Of a DNA stretch of 64,000 nucleotides, positions 61,561 to 64,000 are shown one piece after another; the stretch's first letter is position 1; each line of letters starts with the position of its first letter. The stretch is from Exiguobacterium sp. Helios (GTDB lineage: Bacteria > Bacillota > Bacilli > Exiguobacteriales > Exiguobacteriaceae): the NCBI RefSeq assembly GCF_014524545.1, contig NZ_CP053557.1, positions 2,505,501 to 2,569,500 of the forward strand, written 5' to 3'. The notes under the pieces are model-generated. The model ran no database searches, was not told where the DNA came from, and worked only from the letters and a program-made list of their open reading frames with translations. The translations under genes were made by a program, and so were the position numbers.

Positions 61561-62067
61561 TCATAACGGAATGACGAAACGCCGGACCGTTGTCCCGTCT
61601 TCTTTGATAAAGGATTCAATCTCTTGACCGCCGTTTGCCAGGATTACACGGCCGGATGCGGCATTCTCTGAACTGCAGGTGATCAAGACCGAGCTAAGTC
61701 CCCGCTCCTTTGCCACGCCCAGTGCTTGGCGTAATCCTTCTGTCGCGTATCCCTTGTTCCGCTCACTCGGTCGAATCCCGTATCCGATATGACCGCCGAC
61801 TTGTTGCAATTGATCGTTTAAATCATGTCGGAAATTTACTGCCCCGACGATCGTTCCCCCGTCATATAACCAATACGTCGAATGGGTCACCCAATTAGCG
61901 GGCGCGATCCGTTCCTCCTGTTCCTGTTCTTCTAAAAAAATTTCCAATGGTAAGAAGGTTTTACTGACGACGCTCGGAACGATGGATTCACCGGATTCTT
62001 GCCATTCTAACAAATACTCGAGGTACTCCGGTTCTAAGCGTATCGTTGGTTTGATCAACGTAATCAT
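61561..62067 (-). CDS. GNAT-family N-acetyltransferase
   Basis: The 168-residue protein is of a different GNAT branch (RimJ/RimL- or YhhY-like). It has WVTHSTYWLYDGGTIVGAVN (about 59-78) and the CoA loop GYGIRPSERNKGYATEGLRQ (about 94-113). The ATG at 62067 overlaps the stop of the epimerase-like gene (ATGA), so translation is coupled. Substrate unknown. Confidence 0.88.
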   Translation of the reverse strand: MITLIKPTIRLEPEYLEYLLEWQESGESIVPSVVSKTFLPLEIFLEEQEQEERIAPANWVTHSTYWLYDGGTIVGAVNFRHDLNDQLQQVGGHIGYGIRPSERNKGYATEGLRQALGVAKERGLSSVLITCSSENAASGRVILANGGQEIESFIKEDGTTVRRFVIPL

Positions 62068-62930
62068 TTGTGGTTACGGACCTCCTCTTCAATCAGTCGA
62101 TCGAGCCAGTCGTCGACATGTTGGAAGATATAACCGGCCTGCTTGGCTGCTGTCGTATCCATATAGAAATCATGTGCCGGTGCAAGCGGTGACGGCTCTT
62201 CGCCTGCCGTCTCAAAACGCGATGTCGTTCCTGCCACGTGATCAATTTTATCCATCAAATCTTGAATCGACAACACGCCGTCACTCGCGGCATTTATCGG
62301 TCCGGTCATTGTCGAACGGCCGCACCATTCAAGGAAGGCTGCAGCTTCATAACTTGAGATGTACCCCACCTTCGCATACAAGTTTTCAGCAACGATCGGC
62401 TGATCGGCCAAAGCGCGTTTGACATGAAAGACCAGCCGTTCCGTGTAATCATCCGGTCCGAGGACAACCGGGAAACGGACGGCAATGACGGGGAAAGTCG
62501 CCCGTTGGAAGAAATAACTTTCCGCCTGACGCTTTCCTTCGCCGTAATCATGTTCTTTTTCGAGGTCGTATTTCCCGGGAAACGGATTATAGGACCGTTC
62601 GGAAACATTTGTCCCGCCCTGCTCATAGACCGACATCGTCGACGTCAGAATGTAACGACCGACTTTCCCCTCGAATGCATCAACAGCAAGCTTCGCCTGA
62701 TACGGATTAAAGCAGATATTGTCATAGATGATATCCCAGTTTTGACTTCCAAGATCCTTCATTGTACTGCTTGATGTCCGGTCCCCTTTAAAAAATGTCA
62801 AGCCCTTCGCGACAGGCGGCGTATGTTCCCCACGCGTGACAATCGTCACATCATCCCCCGATTCCGTGAGCCGTAATGCCAACCGTCGACCAAAGTAGCG
62901 TGTTCCACCGAAAATCAGTACCTTTCGCAT
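62064..62930 (-). CDS. NAD-dependent epimerase/dehydratase-like SDR protein
   Basis: The 288-residue extended SDR begins VLIFGGTRYFGRRLALRL (about 4-21), the nucleotide-binding Rossmann motif. WDIIYDNICFNPYQ (about 64-77) and ILTSTMSVYEQGG (about 93-105) follow, with the Ser/Tyr region. SYFFQRATFPVIAVRFPVVL continues. It resembles the chloroplast stem-loop-binding/CSP41-like branch. Reaction unknown. Ribosome site AGGGAGGA before ATG 62930 is good. It heads a three-gene operon with the two GNAT genes. Confidence 0.85.
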   Translation of the reverse strand: MRKVLIFGGTRYFGRRLALRLTESGDDVTIVTRGEHTPPVAKGLTFFKGDRTSSSTMKDLGSQNWDIIYDNICFNPYQAKLAVDAFEGKVGRYILTSTMSVYEQGGTNVSERSYNPFPGKYDLEKEHDYGEGKRQAESYFFQRATFPVIAVRFPVVLGPDDYTERLVFHVKRALADQPIVAENLYAKVGYISSYEAAAFLEWCGRSTMTGPINAASDGVLSIQDLMDKIDHVAGTTSRFETAGEEPSPLAPAHDFYMDTTAAKQAGYIFQHVDDWLDRLIEEEVRNHK

Positions 62931-63027
62931 CGATAGTCCTCCCTCGTCATAGCGTGCTAACGTTCTTGTTAATTCTTCTCCACGTGCCTTAAAAAGTCCT
63001 GTCGCTTTGCGCTGAAAACAAAAAAAA

Positions 63028-63047
63028 CGCAGACGGCATCGTCTGCG
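63028..63047 (-). terminator. Terminator of the A-type Fe-S carrier gene
   Basis: CGCAGACG / CGTCTGCG with a GCAT-type loop is followed by eight T bases on the minus strand. Confidence 0.93.
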
Positions 63048-63062
63048 ATAAAAGTTTTTTGA

Positions 63063-63413
63063 TTAGCAACCACCGGGTGTCCCGGCATTTGTAGCCGTCC
63101 GGAACGACGTCCCGCAACCGCATGTCGCGATCGCATTCGGATTCGTAATCGTGAATCCGCCGCCGAGCATCGATTGTTTATAGTCTACTTCCAGTCCCTT
63201 GACGACCGGATAATCTTTTTGATCAACGATGACTTTAACCCCGTGTTGCTCAAAAGTTAAGTCCGTTTCTTTTTCACTGTCAAAGCCCATGCCGTAGGAG
63301 AGACCACTGCATCCGCCACCTTGAACGAGCATGCGCAGATTTTGTTCATCGTCCGGCGCCTGCAACATCATCTCTTTGACTTGGAGTGCGGCCGCTTCTG
63401 TTAAATGAATCAT
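63063..63413 (-). CDS. erpA: A-type iron-sulfur cluster carrier (ErpA/IscA family, YutM-like)
   Basis: The 116-residue protein has the three Fe-S ligand cysteines: one in QGGGCSGLSYGMGF (near 35) and two in TCGCGTSF (near 99-101). A Gly/Thr-rich tail ending GTPGGC follows, which is longer than usual and adds one more Cys. It delivers clusters to apo-proteins. In B. subtilis the nearest relative is yutM. GGGAAGGTG lies 5 bases upstream of ATG 63413. Confidence 0.92.
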   Translation of the reverse strand: MIHLTEAAALQVKEMMLQAPDDEQNLRMLVQGGGCSGLSYGMGFDSEKETDLTFEQHGVKVIVDQKDYPVVKGLEVDYKQSMLGGGFTITNPNAIATCGCGTSFRTATNAGTPGGC

Positions 63414-63474
63414 GTCATCACCTTCCCTTTTTTATTAGTATACGCAATTTTAAGGGGAATCGAAACCTAGTTGC

Positions 63475-63503
63475 TTGAAACAATCTTGAATTCGTTGTAT
63501 AAA
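63475..63503 (+). promoter_or_regulatory. Promoter of the ribU leader
   Basis: A -35 TTGAAA and a -10 TATAAA are separated by 17 bases, about 30 bases ahead of the FMN aptamer. Confidence 0.65.
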
Positions 63504-63532
63504 GGAGTTGTATCAAAAAAAATTAAATCGTT

Positions 63533-63669
63533 CCATCTTCAGGGCAGGGTGAAATTCCCGACCGGCGGTAAACAGGCGATTCGTCTGAAGCCCGCGAGCG
63601 AATAGGGCGCTATTTGCTGATTCTGTGTGACTCAGGAGCCGACAGTATAGTCTGGATGGGAGAAGATGG
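63533..63669 (+). promoter_or_regulatory. FMN riboswitch (RFN element)
   Basis: The aptamer starts with CATCTTCAGGGCAGGGTG and contains AATTCCCGACCGGCGGT, GAAGCCCGCGAGCG and GATTCTG. It ends GATGGGAGAAGATGG, with the P1 pair CATCTTC / GAAGATG. This is the conserved RFN core. A terminator follows at 63736-63760. FMN should stop transcription of ribU. Confidence 0.97.
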
Positions 63670-63735
63670 CGGCATGTTTCTTTCTTGAACCGGTTTTTGC
63701 AAAAATCGGTCAGGCTTAGTTTACTGCGGACTTCT

Positions 63736-63760
63736 CCCCTATCGAACACTTCGATGGGGG
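63736..63760 (+). terminator. Terminator of the FMN riboswitch expression platform
   Basis: CCCCTATCGAA / TTCGATGGGGG with a 3-base loop is followed by TTTATTTT. Confidence 0.85.
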
Positions 63761-63826
63761 TTTATTTTGGACGCAGACATGCCAATACTTCATCGAGAGG
63801 AACGAGCAAAAGGAGATTATACTCGT

Positions 63827-64000
63827 ATGAAACGCACACAAAAAATGGTCACATTATCCATGTTAGGTTCAATTTCGTTTGTTCTTATGCTACTGAATTT
63901 CCCGCTTCCTTTTTTACCGAACTACTTGAAGATCGACTTCAGTGACGTTCCTGCTTTGATTGCTGCCATCATGTTCTCACCGGTAGCCGGCGTCATCGTC
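63827..64000 (+). CDS. ribU: Riboflavin ECF transporter S component RibU, N-terminal part (runs off the right edge)
   Basis: About 58 residues are visible: MKRTQKMVTLSMLGSISFVL, then MLLNFPLPFLPNYLKIDFSD and VPALIAAIMFSPVAGVIV. The FPLPFLPxYLKIDFSDxPALI motif is characteristic of RibU/YpaA, the substrate-binding membrane subunit of the energy-coupling-factor riboflavin importer. AAAGGAG about 10 bases before ATG 63827 sets the start. The FMN riboswitch upstream confirms the role. Confidence 0.93.
   Translation, partial: MKRTQKMVTLSMLGSISFVLMLLNFPLPFLPNYLKIDFSDVPALIAAIMFSPVAGVIV

Overview
The window looks like a chromosomal segment of a low-to-mid GC Bacillales bacterium, most probably Exiguobacterium or a close relative. 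This is inferred from recognised protein families, strong AGGAGG-type ribosome sites, T-box, SAM and FMN leaders, and gene order that follows Bacillus subtilis closely. No rRNA, tRNA, CRISPR array, prophage or insertion sequence was seen. Most genes lie on the minus strand.

Bases 1-19,750 hold a block matching the B. subtilis yto-ytf region: the start of a PTS IIC gene, M42 peptidase ytoP, PepSY protein ytzB, trmB, ytmP, pullulanase amyX, ytlQ, thpR, an MFS transporter, dipeptidase pepV, the HTH gene ytzE, an RsuA-type pseudouridine synthase, flippase ytgP and flavoprotein ytfP. An acetoin operon (alsS-alsD) and a 33-codon CydS-like membrane peptide gene sit between trmB and ytmP.

Bases 19,880-36,000 hold leuS with a leucine T-box, a HAD phosphatase, a FemAB-like gene, an MFS gene and mnmM (ytqB). 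Next come metK with a SAM-I riboswitch, divergent pckA with a cre-like site, an EAL-HDOD protein, ytmA, ytkD and pgi. Bases 35,400-49,130 hold yugJ, yugI, a ribonucleotide reductase operon with a flavodoxin gene between the alpha and beta genes, a DUF1871 gene, an Nfu_N-only gene, a glycosyltransferase, alaR-alaT, a MazG-like protein, an AI-2E family transporter, DUF429 and pepA.

Bases 49,130-64,000 are dominated by sugar uptake and redox genes. They hold ptsI without ptsH beside it, a DHA2 drug exporter, and a glucose PTS locus in which the antiterminator glcT precedes a RAT/terminator leader, an IICB permease and an IICBA permease. After these come yuiB, the NADH dehydrogenase yumB divergent from the ferredoxin-NADP reductase yumC, two GNAT genes, an epimerase-like gene, an A-type Fe-S carrier, and an FMN riboswitch in front of ribU, which runs off the right edge.

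Much of the window serves central carbon and redox metabolism: glucose entry (ptsI, glcT, two permeases), glycolysis and gluconeogenesis (pgi, pckA), pyruvate overflow to acetoin (alsSD), alcohol and NADH turnover (yugJ, yumB) and alanine formation (alaT). I found no clear novel defence or mobile system. The least explained items are the paired intergenic repeats, the flavodoxin inside the RNR operon, the orphan CydS-like gene, the MazG-like protein with an unknown C-terminal part, and small membrane-protein genes overlapping larger ones.
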